A stretch of 64,000 nt of DNA from Enterobacter asburiae (GTDB taxonomy: Bacteria; Pseudomonadota; Gammaproteobacteria; Enterobacterales; Enterobacteriaceae), in the NCBI RefSeq assembly GCF_021440515.1, contig NZ_JAKCMV010000002.1, positions 59,035 to 123,034 of the forward strand, in the 5' to 3' direction. A program made the position numbers and the translations under genes. Below are positions 27,228 to 44,228 of this stretch, piece after piece. How positions within the stretch are numbered: the stretch's first letter is position 1; each line of letters begins with the position of its first letter. The notes beneath the pieces are model-generated. The model was not told the origin of the DNA, searched no databases, and was given only the letters and a program-made list of their open reading frames with translations.

Positions 27228-28664
27228 TCATTTTATTGATTTTTCCGGCTCAAGAGGCAGTTCAATGCGGAAGCAGACGTCTGAGCGATCGTCACTGGCG
27301 ATATGGAGCTCACCCTGCATCCGTCGTATGCAGTCGCGGGCAATGCTTAGCCCCAGACCGCTTCCTTTTACCGCCCCTTTTCGCTGATGGCTTCCCTGGA
27401 AGAAGGGCTCAAAAATCATCGCCTTTTCTTCATCAGGGATCGGGGTTCCCGTATTGGCTACATCAATTAGCACCCGTGAGCCATTCGTATAGCTACGGAT
27501 ATAAATGTTACCGGATTCAGTACCATAGTGCACCGCATTGGAATAAAGATTATCCAGCACGCTCATCAGCAGCATCGGCTCGGCAAGGCAGGCCGACTCG
27601 CTGAGATCCACTTCGGTATGCATCATTTTAGCTCGTGCTGGCAGGCTATGGGCGGAGATCACCATATCGACCAGCGGTTCAATCTCGACCCTCTCCAGCG
27701 CCACCGCGCCGTCTGCAAGCTTACGGTTGTAGTCCAGCAGCTGTTCAATGAGCTTTTGCAGATTACGGCTGCTGGCATCGAGAATATCGACAATTTCTTT
27801 TTGTTCGACGGTGAGCGGCCCGGCCACCTCGTCCGCCAGCAGCTCGGTCCCTTCGCGCATGCTGGCAAGCGGGGTTTTAAGCTCGTGGGAGATGTGGCGC
27901 AGGAACTGATGACGCTGTGACTCCAGCCAGGCCAGACGCTCTGAAAGCCAGATAATCCGCTGCCCGACCGAACGCAGCTCGCGCGGCCCTTTAAAGGCTA
28001 CCGTATCGCCGAGAGATTTCCCCTCGCCCAAGCGGTTGATCATTCGCTGAATGCCCTTCACCGGGCCGATGATCATGCGGGTAAAGAGTAAGACCAGCCC
28101 GAGGCTGACTAAAAACAGCACCAGCGCCTGCCAGCCGAAGAACTGACCGCGCTCGGCGATCTCCTGTTGCAGCTGTTGCCCGCGGGAGAAGACCACCGTT
28201 CGCGTGGCCTGCACCATCTCGGTATTGGCGTTGGCGAAGGCTTCAAGACGCGCGGCGGCGGCGGTATCCGGGCCGCTGTTTTTACACTGAAGCTGGGCCA
28301 GATCGTTTAGATCCTGGCGCAGCGCCTGATAAAGCTTGTCGTCCGGCAGCACGCCCGCGTGGGCGTCGAGCATTTCGCTGTAGCGCTTGCGCTGATTTTG
28401 ATAGACCTTTTCCAGGGTGCTGTCGTCCAGCACGCAGTACTGGCGGTAGCTGCGCTCCATCTCCAGCGCGGCGTTGGTCATCGCTTCGCTGCGCCGGGCG
28501 TCGATAAGCGTGGTCCGGTTGGTCAGCGCCGCCTGCGCGCTGAGCGCGTTAAGGCTTTGCCACGCCTGCCACGCCAGCACCAGCAGAGGGAGCAGGATCA
28601 ACAGGAACGCCATCATCACGAGCTGTCGCAGTGAGCGAGGGAAAAGGGACCAGCGTTTCAACAC
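27228..28664 (-). CDS. glrK: sensor histidine kinase GlrK
   Basis: 478-residue inner-membrane kinase: first membrane helix (about 12-33), periplasmic domain, second helix (about 170-195), HAMP, HisKA with FLRHISHELKTPLASMREG (phosphorylated His), and an ATPase domain ending GSGLGLSIARDCIRRMQG. The frame opens with GTG at 28664; a TTG one codon later would give the E. coli-like start MKRW, so the exact start is uncertain by one codon. Partner of GlrR. It lies 52 bp beyond the glmY terminator on the same strand, so read-through from glmY may feed it. Confidence 0.95.
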   Translation of the reverse strand: MLKRWSLFPRSLRQLVMMAFLLILLPLLVLAWQAWQSLNALSAQAALTNRTTLIDARRSEAMTNAALEMERSYRQYCVLDDSTLEKVYQNQRKRYSEMLDAHAGVLPDDKLYQALRQDLNDLAQLQCKNSGPDTAAAARLEAFANANTEMVQATRTVVFSRGQQLQQEIAERGQFFGWQALVLFLVSLGLVLLFTRMIIGPVKGIQRMINRLGEGKSLGDTVAFKGPRELRSVGQRIIWLSERLAWLESQRHQFLRHISHELKTPLASMREGTELLADEVAGPLTVEQKEIVDILDASSRNLQKLIEQLLDYNRKLADGAVALERVEIEPLVDMVISAHSLPARAKMMHTEVDLSESACLAEPMLLMSVLDNLYSNAVHYGTESGNIYIRSYTNGSRVLIDVANTGTPIPDEEKAMIFEPFFQGSHQRKGAVKGSGLGLSIARDCIRRMQGELHIASDDRSDVCFRIELPLEPEKSIK

Positions 28665-28715
28665 ATTACTCTCTTCATGTGGGTTTCAGGAGAGCGTAGC
28701 GAGTCTGCCCTTCAG

Positions 28716-28902
28716 ATACAACAAAGCCGGGTAAAAACCCGGCTTTGTTATGGAATGAGGCGGTGCCTTACTCGACGTTTCGCCCTGGCCTGATAAGCAA
28801 TGCTTTTATCAGTAGTTGGACGGCAGGCACCTGTTTGTGCGTCATTCGAAGTTTATGTAGCGCGTCCCGAAGGGGCTGACATAAGAGGGTGAATGAGCCA
28901 CT
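28716..28902 (-). ncRNA. glmY: small RNA GlmY
   Basis: The 5' part (AGTGGCTCATTCACC, then TTATGTCAGCCCCTTCGGGA and CTACATAAACTTCGAATGACGC) is nearly identical to E. coli GlmY; the 3' half has diverged. Length is about 187 nt including the terminator, like the 184-nt E. coli form. GlmY binds RapZ and so spares GlmZ from decay, which raises glmS translation and glucosamine-6-phosphate synthesis. It is encoded next to glrK, whose system controls it. The start is placed at 28902 from the sigma-54 promoter spacing. Confidence 0.93.
28720..28749 (-). terminator. glmY terminator
   Basis: AACAAAGCCGGGT pairs with ACCCGGCTTTGTT around a short T/A loop on the minus strand. The stem is long and perfect; the following tract (TGTATCTG) is poor in T, so some read-through into glrK is plausible. 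Confidence 0.85.
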
Positions 28903-28913
28903 GCTTATTATTA

Positions 28914-28929
28914 TGCAACACCCGTGCCA
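28914..28929 (-). promoter_or_regulatory. sigma-54 promoter of glmY
   Basis: Minus-strand TGGCACGGGTGTTGCA fits the -24/-12 consensus TGGCAC-N5-TTGCA exactly. Counting from the -12 GC places the transcript start at 28902-28903, the first base of GlmY. Confidence 0.93.
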
Positions 28930-29018
28930 GATTGCAAATAAATAAATTATACCACTGATAAATAAGGTATTTTCATGAAAAACAGAATCATTAGGCTCTG
29001 AATGATTTTTGCGCTAAC

Positions 29019-29036
29019 TGTCGCTAATTAGCAACA
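29019..29036. promoter_or_regulatory. GlrR-type activator site 1 (one mismatch)
   Basis: TGTC, 10 bases, AACA: one mismatch to the TGTC-N10-GACA motif of GlrR. About 125 bp upstream of the glmY start, within the usual range for a sigma-54 activator. Confidence 0.75.
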
Positions 29037-29081
29037 CCTTATCGGGAACGTTTTCTATCCTATAAAAATCAATAGCTTATA

Positions 29082-29099
29082 TGTCGCCAATTGACGACA
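29082..29099. promoter_or_regulatory. GlrR-type activator site 2
   Basis: TGTCGCCAATTGACGACA, an exact TGTC-N10-GACA match. About 188 bp upstream of glmY. Confidence 0.88.
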
Positions 29100-29114
29100 G
29101 CGATGTTAAGGGAA

Positions 29115-29132
29115 TGTCGCGATTTTGCGACA
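29115..29132. promoter_or_regulatory. GlrR-type activator site 3
   Basis: TGTCGCGATTTTGCGACA, an exact TGTC-N10-GACA match and a near-perfect palindrome. Spaced 33 bp centre to centre from site 2, about three helical turns. Confidence 0.88.
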
Positions 29133-29136
29133 GACA

Positions 29137-29170
29137 CAAAAAAGCCCGGCGTCGCTTCTGCTTGCCGGGC
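29137..29170 (-). terminator. purL terminator
   Basis: GCCCGGC (29164-29170) pairs with GCCGGGC (29144-29150) on the minus strand, followed by six T residues. It starts 23 bp after the purL stop and ends 5 bp before GlrR site 3. Confidence 0.9.
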
Positions 29171-29193
29171 CTGGAAGGGAAATTAAGGTGAAA

Positions 29194-33081
<3,888 letters not shown>

Positions 33082-33168
33082 AAGTCTCTCGTCTTCGAAG
33101 CGCCTGAGGCGCTTACAGTGTGCGCAAGGGGGGAAAACGGGCGTCATTATAGAGAATCCTGAGCGCCG

Positions 33169-33184
33169 ACGAAACCGTTTGCGT
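33169..33184 (-). promoter_or_regulatory. PurR operator of purL
   Basis: Minus-strand ACGCAAACGGTTTCGT matches the PurR consensus at every defined position. It lies in the 268-bp purL-mltF gap, 88 bp before the purL start. Confidence 0.92.
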
Positions 33185-33349
33185 CGAAATAAAATTTGCG
33201 CAGACGTTTATCAATAGATGTGACCTGTTTCTCTAATGGGTTGCCAACTGGCGCAAGTTTACGCAAAATGCCGCTCATTCAATGGCAAACCCTATTCTTA
33301 ACATGGCGACAGCATACTGAGGCACTTCCCGGCGCAGAGAATTAACTAA

Positions 33350-35309
<1,960 letters not shown>

Positions 35310-35350
35310 TTAAAAGCGGGCGGCATTATACATAGTGGCCCTCTATAAGA

Positions 35351-35986
35351 CTATTCGAGTTGCTGAAGTTCACCGGACGGCGTGACGCGCCAGCGGTGCT
35401 GGCAAAAATAGAGCAGCGGGTTGTCCTGCTTGCTGTCGCTGTAGCCGCTGTACAGGCGCAGCGGCGTGCCGATCTGCTTCTCAAGCTGCACCACTTTTTC
35501 ATGTCCCAGGCAGCGCATAGTCAGCACCCAGCCGCCGTAGCCCCGCGCAACCTGGGTGGCGATAAGATTCACACGCGGCAGCCACGGGGTATCAAAATAG
35601 ACCTGCTCCACCAGCGGCTGCGGGGAGCCGGTGATCAGCCAGATATCGGCATCGTTTTCGGCAAGATAGTTGGTGAGCCTTTGCTGAACCACGGGAAACG
35701 CGGTGACGTGACCGCGAAACCACTGCACAAAGTCCCGTTCGAGCTGTTTAAGGCGCGCGTCGCTGTGCCCAAAGGTACATCCCCACAGCAGCAGGCTCAT
35801 GGGCCAGCGGGCGGCGCGGCCTTTAACCAGCAGCGCCAGGCCAATCACCGGTAAGAGCGGAAGCACGAGCAACGCATTCAGGGGCTGACGCCGCAGCAGA
35901 TAACGCAAAAACGTTCCGAACATATCCTGCTGATGCAGCGTTCCATCCAGGTCAAAAAAGACAACGCGACGCTCGTGATTAGCCAA
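35351..35986 (-). CDS. pgpC: phosphatidylglycerophosphatase C
   Basis: HAD-family phosphatase of 211 residues, same length as E. coli PgpC (YfhB). The catalytic motif DLDGTLHQQD lies at about residues 12-21, and a hydrophobic membrane stretch (NALLVLPLLPVIGLALLV) at about 36-54. Motif III lysine is in the GHEKVVQLEK segment. It makes phosphatidylglycerol from its phosphate. It begins 3 bp after the stop of the PTS gene, so it may be read from that operon. Confidence 0.92.
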   Translation of the reverse strand: MANHERRVVFFDLDGTLHQQDMFGTFLRYLLRRQPLNALLVLPLLPVIGLALLVKGRAARWPMSLLLWGCTFGHSDARLKQLERDFVQWFRGHVTAFPVVQQRLTNYLAENDADIWLITGSPQPLVEQVYFDTPWLPRVNLIATQVARGYGGWVLTMRCLGHEKVVQLEKQIGTPLRLYSGYSDSKQDNPLLYFCQHRWRVTPSGELQQLE

Positions 35987-35989
35987 ACC

Positions 35990-37345
35990 TTACTCCTCTG
36001 GGTCGTTAAATCCTAACAGCCAGGTAAACATGAACCCGGCGATTACCGCTACTAAATAGCCTAACAGATAGAGCATGACTTTTCCGGTCACGATGGTTAA
36101 TGCCAGCGGTAAACCGGAAATCCCGAAGGTGATCACCGTCGCCACCTTCCAGTAGCTGATCAGCGCCCCGCCTACCGCACCGCCCAGACAGGCGGCAAGG
36201 AAGGGTTTACCCAGCGGCAGGGTGACGCCGAAAATCAGCGGCTCGCCGACGCCCAGCAGCCCGACCGGCAGCGCCCCTTTGATCACCTTTTTCAGCCTCG
36301 CGTTGCGGGTCTTCATCAGTACCGCAATGGCCGCCCCCACCTGCCCCACGCCCGCCATCGACAAAATCGGCAGCAGCGCGTTGTACCCGTGCGCCTGCAC
36401 CAGCTCAACGTGGATAGGCACCAGCCCCTGATGCAGCCCCGTCAGCACCAGCGGCAGGAAGGTGCCTGACAGCACCGCCCCCACCAGCAAGCCGCCGCGA
36501 TCGATAGCCAGCGACGCGCCGTGGGCGATGGCTTCGGAGATCCATCCGCCCAGCGGTTGCAGCGCGACAATCGCCACGCTGCCGGTGATGAGGGTGGTCA
36601 GCAGCGGGTTAAGGATAAGCTCGATAGAGCCGGGCAGCAGCGTGCGCAGCTTTTTCTCGATCCAGCACATCAGAATCACCACCAGCAGCACCGCGATCAC
36701 CCCACCGCGTCCCGGCTGAAGCGCCTCGCCAAACAGCGTGATCTGCGCCAGCTGCGGGCTGGAGAGAATGCCCGCCATCACCCCGCCCATCGCCAGCGAA
36801 CCGCCGAACACTTTGGCGGCGTTAACTCCCACCAGAATGTTCATGATGGCAAACACCGCGCTGCCGAAAATCCCCAGGATCCCCAGCATGTTCGGATACT
36901 GCGTCGCGAAGTCCCCGACGATATCCGGGCGCTTGAGGATATTAATAATCCCGGTGATCAGACCCGAGGCGATAAACGCCGGAATCAGCGGAATAAAGAC
37001 GTTCGCCAGCTGTCGCAGCGCATCGCTCATCGGCGCTTTATACTTCGCTTTAGCCTGCGCTTTGGTGCGCTCGGCGTCGTCAAACGTGGCCTCGCCGCCC
37101 ATCTGCGCGCGCATGGCGTCCACCACCTGCGCGGCTTTGCCCGGCCCGACAATCAGCTGGTGCTGCTGCCCCTGTTTGACGTATCCGCTCACGCCGGGAA
37201 GCTGCTTCAGATGCGCCAGATCAAGCTGGTCATCGTCATGCACCTCAACGCGCACGCGCGTCATGCAGTTTTCCAGACGCTGAATATTTTTCTTCCCGCC
37301 GATCCCCTGCAAGATACCGCTGGCGAGCGCTGCTGTTTTTTCCAT
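35990..37345 (-). CDS. PTS EIIBC permease, probably for N-acetylmuramic acid
   Basis: 451 residues: N-terminal EIIB domain with the phosphorylated Cys in ENCMTRVRVEVHD (about Cys27) followed by a 10-helix EIIC domain with GLHQGLVPIHVEL and GVGEPLIFGVTLPLG. There is no EIIA domain, so it would depend on Crr (EIIA-Glc), as MurP does. It lies 13 bp after murQ, which acts on MurNAc-6-phosphate. The E. coli murP gene is elsewhere and only distantly similar, so this is a MurP-like function inferred from context; another amino-sugar or disaccharide PTS is possible. Confidence 0.8.
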   Translation of the reverse strand: MEKTAALASGILQGIGGKKNIQRLENCMTRVRVEVHDDDQLDLAHLKQLPGVSGYVKQGQQHQLIVGPGKAAQVVDAMRAQMGGEATFDDAERTKAQAKAKYKAPMSDALRQLANVFIPLIPAFIASGLITGIINILKRPDIVGDFATQYPNMLGILGIFGSAVFAIMNILVGVNAAKVFGGSLAMGGVMAGILSSPQLAQITLFGEALQPGRGGVIAVLLVVILMCWIEKKLRTLLPGSIELILNPLLTTLITGSVAIVALQPLGGWISEAIAHGASLAIDRGGLLVGAVLSGTFLPLVLTGLHQGLVPIHVELVQAHGYNALLPILSMAGVGQVGAAIAVLMKTRNARLKKVIKGALPVGLLGVGEPLIFGVTLPLGKPFLAACLGGAVGGALISYWKVATVITFGISGLPLALTIVTGKVMLYLLGYLVAVIAGFMFTWLLGFNDPEE

Positions 37346-37358
37346 AGACGCCTCTGTT

Positions 37359-38252
37359 TTAATTTTCTAATGCCGCCCGTAAGAACCCGTTGTGCGCATC
37401 GAGCTTCGCTCTGGCCGCCGCGGCATCCAGCCCGCTCAGGATCATCAGAATGGCCGGCTTGACGTTATAATCCGTCTGCTTAAGCGCGCTTTCCGCCTCG
37501 TCGCGGCTGGCGCCCGTGGCCTCCACCACCATGCGGCAGGCGCGGTCCACCAGCTTGACGTTGGTGGCCTGCATGTCGACCATCAGGTTCTGATACACCT
37601 TGCCGAATTTGACCATCGCCCCGGTAGAGATCATGTTCAGCACCAGCTTTTGCGCGGTGCCGGACTTAAGACGCGTGGAGCCGGTCAGCGCCTCGGGGCC
37701 AACCACCGGAGAGATAGCAATGGCCGCCACCTGGGCAATCGGGGAGCCAGGGTTACAGGAGATCGCCACCGTGGTGCAGCCCGTCTGGTTGGCATATTCC
37801 AGCCCGCCGATGACGTAAGGCGTACGCCCGGACGCTGCCAGGCCAACAACCAGGTCGCTTGCGGTCAGGTTCAGCGCCTTCAAATCGTCTTCGCCCAGCT
37901 GTTTGTTGTCTTCCGCTCCTTCAACCGCTTTTAGCAGCGCGCCCGGGCCCCCGGCAATCAGGCCGACGACCAGACCATGCGGCACGCCGAAGGTTGGCGG
38001 ACATTCGGATGCGTCCAGCACGCCAAGACGCCCGCTGGTGCCCGCCCCCATGTAAATAATGCGGCCACCGGCTTTCAGCGCCGTCGCTGCCGCATCGACA
38101 GCCTTTGCCACTTCCGGTAATGTCTCTTTCACCGCCTGGGCGACCAGCGTATCCTGTTGATTAAAGCGGTGAACCAGCTCCAGCGTGGAGAGGGCATCCA
38201 GATCCATGGTTTGTGGATTACGCGTTTCTGAAACAAGTGAACCAAGATTCAT
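37359..38252 (-). CDS. murQ: N-acetylmuramic acid 6-phosphate etherase
   Basis: 297-residue SIS-domain etherase that removes the lactyl ether from MurNAc-6-phosphate to give GlcNAc-6-phosphate and lactate. Family signatures: [36 protein letters not shown] and [19 protein letters not shown] segment ([11 protein letters not shown]). First gene of a murQ-PTS(-pgpC) unit, divergent from yfhH. The identity to E. coli MurQ is moderate, but the key segments are conserved. Confidence 0.93.
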   Translation of the reverse strand: MNLGSLVSETRNPQTMDLDALSTLELVHRFNQQDTLVAQAVKETLPEVAKAVDAAATALKAGGRIIYMGAGTSGRLGVLDASECPPTFGVPHGLVVGLIAGGPGALLKAVEGAEDNKQLGEDDLKALNLTASDLVVGLAASGRTPYVIGGLEYANQTGCTTVAISCNPGSPIAQVAAIAISPVVGPEALTGSTRLKSGTAQKLVLNMISTGAMVKFGKVYQNLMVDMQATNVKLVDRACRMVVEATGASRDEAESALKQTDYNVKPAILMILSGLDAAAARAKLDAHNGFLRAALEN

Positions 38253-38265
38253 TTTTTTACCTCAA

Positions 38266-38278
38266 GAATTTTTAATTC
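38266..38278. promoter_or_regulatory. candidate YfhH operator 1
   Basis: GAATTTTTAATTC, a 13-bp near-palindrome 13 bp before the murQ start. It shares the form GAATWTWWAATTC with the site at 38299-38311. RpiR-type regulators bind such palindromes; the assignment is inference. Confidence 0.5.
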
Positions 38279-38298
38279 ATCATAATCTCACTATAATG

Positions 38299-38311
38299 GA
38301 ATATAAAATTC
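38299..38311. promoter_or_regulatory. candidate YfhH operator 2
   Basis: GAATATAAAATTC, same form as the site at 38266-38278 and 33 bp away centre to centre (three helical turns), which would put both on one face of the helix for a dimer of dimers. Confidence 0.5.
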
Positions 38312-38335
38312 ATTCAGGCGAGCAAAATCCTTATT

Positions 38336-38351
38336 TGCAGCAGCAATCACA
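38336..38351. promoter_or_regulatory. weak CRP-like site before yfhH
   Basis: TGCAGCAGCAATCACA has a perfect right half (TCACA) but a poor left half compared with TGTGA-N6-TCACA. E. coli murQP needs cAMP-CRP, which makes it worth noting. Confidence 0.3.
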
Positions 38352-38369
38352 TTTTCGCCAGGAGAACGT

Positions 38370-39209
38370 ATGAACTGTTTAATCCGCATTCGCCAGCGTT
38401 ACGCGGGCTTTGCGCAAAGCGATAAAAAGCTGGCGGATTTTCTGCTGTCGCAGCCCGACCGCGCCCGTCATCTCAGCTCCCAGCAGCTGGCGAGCGAGGC
38501 CGGGGTGAGCCAGTCCAGCGTGGTGAAATTTGCCCAGAAGATAGGCTTTAAGGGCTTTCCGGCGCTGAAGCTGGCGATTAGCGAAGCGCTGGTGAGCAAC
38601 CCAAACCCGCAGTCCATGCCGGTGCATAACCAGATCCGCGGCGACGATCCGATGCGGCTGGTGGGCGAGAAGCTGATTAAAGAGAACGTCGCGGCGATGC
38701 ACGCGACCCTCGACGTGAATACCGAAGAGAAGCTGCTGGAGAGCGTGGCGATGCTGCGCGGGGCGCGGCGCATCGTGCTGACCGGGATCGGCGCATCCGG
38801 TCTGGTGGCGCGCAACTTCGGCTGGAAGCTGACCAAAATCGGCTATAACGCCATCGTCGAGCTGGATATGCACGCCCTGCTGGCCACGGTGCAGGCGATG
38901 GATCCTGACGATCTGCTGCTGGCGATCTCTTATTCCGGCGAGCGCCGCGAGATCAATATGGCCACCGATGAAGCCCTGCGCGTGGGCGGTAAAATCCTCG
39001 CCATCACCGGGTTTACGCCGAACGCGCTCCAGCAGCGGGCGACGCGCTGCCTGTACACCATTGCCGAAGAGCAGGCCACGCGCAGCGCGGCGATTTCCTC
39101 TACCAGCGCGCAAATGATGCTCACCGACCTGCTGTTTATGGCCCTGGTGCAGCAGGATCTGGAGAATGCGCCGGAGCGTATTCGCCACAGCGAAGAGCTG
39201 GTAAAAAAA

Positions 39210-39218
<9 letters not shown>
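38370..39218 (+). CDS. yfhH: RpiR-family regulator YfhH
   Basis: 282 residues, same length as E. coli YfhH and clearly orthologous (start MNCLIRIRQRY, end RIRHSEELVKKLV). N-terminal helix-turn-helix (ASEAGVSQSSVVKFAQKIGFKGFPALK, about 43-70, shown here in parts) and a C-terminal SIS sugar-phosphate domain (LTGIGASGLVARNF, ISYSGERREI). In E. coli it is an orphan regulator of unknown target. Here it is divergent from murQ across 117 bp, which suggests that it controls the murQ-PTS unit, with MurNAc-6-phosphate as ligand, as for MurR (inference). Confidence 0.92.
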
Positions 39219-39911
<693 letters not shown>

Positions 39912-39912
<1 letters not shown>

Positions 39913-40643
39913 TACTGACGCGCTTCCAGCATCAGGCGCTTCATTTCTGATACCGCCTCTTTCAGACCGCTCATCACCGCGCGGCCAATAATGGCGTGAC
40001 CGATGTTCAGCTCGTGCATCTCCGGCAGCGCGGCGATGGGCTTCACGTTGTGATAGGTCAGGCCGTGTCCGGCGTTCACCTTCAGGCCCAGGCTTGCAGC
40101 ATAGGTCGCCGCTTTCGCGATACGCTCAAGCTCTTTCGCCTGTTCGGCATCATTTTTAGCATCGGCGTAGCAGCCGGTGTGGATTTCGATGTAAGGTGCG
40201 CCCACGTCGGCAGCGGCTTTGATTTGCTCGAAATCTGCATCAATAAACAGGGAAACCAGAATCCCCGCATCGGCCAGGCGCTTGCAGGCATCGCGCATTT
40301 TGTCACGCTGTCCGGCAACGTCCAGACCGCCTTCGGTGGTCACTTCCTGACGCTTTTCCGGCACCAGGCAGCAGAAATGCGGTTTGGTGTCACAGGCAAT
40401 CGTCAGCATCTCTTCCGTGACCGCCATTTCGAGATTCATGCGGGTGTCCAGCGTCTGACGCAGAATGCGCACGTCGCGATCGGTGATATGGCGACGGTCT
40501 TCACGCAGGTGGACGGTAATGCCGTCGGCGCCAGCCTGTTCAGCGATAAACGCCGCCTGAACCGGATCGGGATAAGCCGTGCCGCGCGCGTTGCGCAGGG
40601 TGGCGATGTGATCGATATTGACGCCTAACAGTAATTCAGCCAT
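39912..40643 (-). CDS. pdxJ: pyridoxine 5'-phosphate synthase
   Basis: 243-residue TIM-barrel enzyme that joins deoxyxylulose phosphate and 3-amino-2-oxopropyl phosphate to pyridoxine phosphate. Motifs: [23 protein letters not shown] at the start (split: [13 protein letters not shown]), [13 protein letters not shown], and [11 protein letters not shown]. It is followed by acpS with a 1-bp overlap, as in E. coli. Confidence 0.97.
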
Positions 40644-40671
40644 GACAATCCTCGGTAATTTTGTTCATTCC

Positions 40672-40693
40672 CCCTCTCCCTCCGGGAGAAGGG
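40672..40693. repeat. short GGGAGA palindrome in the recO-pdxJ gap
   Basis: CCCTCTCCC and GGGAGAAGGG, same type as 17496-17516 but with one mismatch. It fills the 64-bp gap between recO and pdxJ, which are otherwise co-directional. Could lower read-through. Confidence 0.5.
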
Positions 40694-40707
40694 TGATGTG
40701 TAAAACA

Positions 40708-41415
40708 CTAACGTTTGGGCACAAACTGCCTGAATAATTCGCGACTCTTTAAGGGCTTGCCGCCAAGATACGGCTTCAGCGCCATGCGGGTAAAGCGTTT
40801 TGCCGCCCGCAGCGTATCGGCATCCGGGAACTCGCGCTCGTACAGCGCCCTGAGCTGGCGTCCGGTGAAAGTATTGTTATCCACCACCACGCTGGCGATA
40901 AAGCCTTTTTCCTCGCGGTAGCGGTAGGTCATCGTATCCTCGACCTCATCACCGCTACCGGCACAGTGCAGGAAATCCACGCCGTAGCCAAGATGCCCCA
41001 GCAGCGCCAGCTCAAAGCGACGCAGGGCCGGTTCAGGCGTGCCCGTAGCGCCAGCGAGCGCCTGGATACAGTGCAGATAATCGAAGAAAAGTTCAGAGAA
41101 GCGAGTCTCATGTTCAAGAACGCGTGAAATGAGTTCGTTGACGTACAGACCGCTGTAAAGCGTGCTGCCGGAAAGGGGAAGCGCCAGAGAAACGGCTTCA
41201 GCGCTGCGCAGGGTTTTGACTTCCCCTCGCCCACCAAAGCGTACCAGCAGCGGCGTGAAAGGCTGTAGAGCGCCTTTCAGGTTAGAACGTTTGGAACGTG
41301 CGCCTTTTGCCACAAGGCGCACGCGACCGGACTCTTCCGTGAAGACGTCCAGCATGAGGCTGGTTTCGCTCCAGGGACGGCTATGCAGGACGAAGGCGCG
41401 CTGCCATCCCTCCAT
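40708..41415 (-). CDS. recO: DNA repair protein RecO
   Basis: 235-residue recombination mediator that loads RecA with RecR on SSB-coated DNA. N-terminal OB fold ([20 protein letters not shown]) and C-terminal helical zinc-like domain are as in E. coli, but the protein ends at FVPKR, six or seven residues earlier. An ATG directly before (41418) is equally possible; MEGWQRAFV is the E. coli start. It follows era by 18 bp. Confidence 0.96.
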   Translation of the reverse strand: MEGWQRAFVLHSRPWSETSLMLDVFTEESGRVRLVAKGARSKRSNLKGALQPFTPLLVRFGGRGEVKTLRSAEAVSLALPLSGSTLYSGLYVNELISRVLEHETRFSELFFDYLHCIQALAGATGTPEPALRRFELALLGHLGYGVDFLHCAGSGDEVEDTMTYRYREEKGFIASVVVDNNTFTGRQLRALYEREFPDADTLRAAKRFTRMALKPYLGGKPLKSRELFRQFVPKR

Positions 41416-41433
41416 CATACTCGTCGTCTTAGG

Positions 41434-43136
<1,703 letters not shown>

Positions 43137-43238
43137 CTATACACAACGACAGGGGATGTCGTTAGTTCGAAGAGATTTATCGCTTAAATAATTCACGTAG
43201 CCACTTATTAAGGTGGCTACGCGTCTATTTATTGAGAA

Positions 43239-44213
43239 TTAATGGATTCCGCCGATACGATTCAGACGAACGCCGGTCGGCCATTCGCCTTCCTGCTTCT
43301 CAAAACTCATCCAGATTGCGGTTGCTTTACCGACCAGATTAGCTTCCGGCACAAAGCCCCAGTAACGGCTGTCCGCGGAGTTATCGCGGTTATCACCCAT
43401 CATGAAGTAATGCCCCGGTGGAACAATCCAGCTCGCCAGCTGCTGACCCGGCTGTTTGTAATACATACCTACCTGATCCTGCGCGATTGGCACGGTCAGA
43501 ATACGGTGCGTCACATCGCCCAGCGTTTCTTTACGCTCGGTCAGACGAATGCCGTTTTCTTTGCTTTGGTCTTTCGGCACCTGGAAGAAACCGCTGGTCG
43601 CCTCGCCGCCGTTACGACGGGCGAAGGTCTGCACAAAATCACTTGGCTCAACGTTTGAGTAGGTGATTGGCAGCGCATTTTCGCACGCGGTACCGGAGCT
43701 ACAGCCCGGCTGGACGGTCACTTCTTTCGCAACCGGATCGTAGGTGACTTTATCGCCCGGCAGACCCACCGCACGCTTGATGTAATCAAGACGCGGATCT
43801 TCCGGATATTTAAAGACTACGATATCGCCACGTTTTGGATGACCCGTTTCGATCAGCGTTTTCTGGTAAATAGGATCTTTAATGCCGTAGGCAAATTTCT
43901 CGACCAGAATAAAATCGCCGATCAGCAGCGTTGGCATCATCGAACCTGACGGGATCTGGAAAGGTTCGTAAATAAACGAACGGACCACCAGAACAATCGC
44001 CAGCACCGGGAATACCGATGCGCCCGTTTCCAGCCAGCCCGGTTTAGGGCCAACTTTCTTCAGGGTCTTTGCGTCAAGCGCGTCGCCCGTGGCTGCCTGT
44101 GCGGCAGCCTGACGTTCACGGCGTTTTGGCGCAAAAATAAACTTATCCAGACACCACAACAGCCCTGTTACCAGGGTAGCAATGACCAGGATCAGGGCAA
44201 ACATGTTCGCCAT
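43239..44213 (-). CDS. lepB: signal peptidase I
   Basis: 324-residue inner-membrane protease that removes signal peptides. Two N-terminal membrane helices (about 4-22 and 58-77), catalytic Ser in IPSGSMMPTLLIGD (about 91) and Lys in YIKRAVGLPGD (about 146), and the MGDNRDNSADSR signature. It follows lepA by 15 bp, the classical lepAB operon. Confidence 0.97.
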   Translation of the reverse strand: MANMFALILVIATLVTGLLWCLDKFIFAPKRRERQAAAQAATGDALDAKTLKKVGPKPGWLETGASVFPVLAIVLVVRSFIYEPFQIPSGSMMPTLLIGDFILVEKFAYGIKDPIYQKTLIETGHPKRGDIVVFKYPEDPRLDYIKRAVGLPGDKVTYDPVAKEVTVQPGCSSGTACENALPITYSNVEPSDFVQTFARRNGGEATSGFFQVPKDQSKENGIRLTERKETLGDVTHRILTVPIAQDQVGMYYKQPGQQLASWIVPPGHYFMMGDNRDNSADSRYWGFVPEANLVGKATAIWMSFEKQEGEWPTGVRLNRIGGIH

Positions 44214-44228
44214 GCCAACTCCTTAAGG

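Larger units (their letters stand above)
28665..29193. other. glrK-purL gap: GlmY gene and its control region (529 bp)
   Basis: No protein gene. From right to left on the minus strand it holds the purL terminator, three GlrR-type sites, AT-rich DNA suited to IHF bending, a sigma-54 promoter, the GlmY RNA gene with its own terminator, and a 50-bp leader of glrK. Confidence 0.9.
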
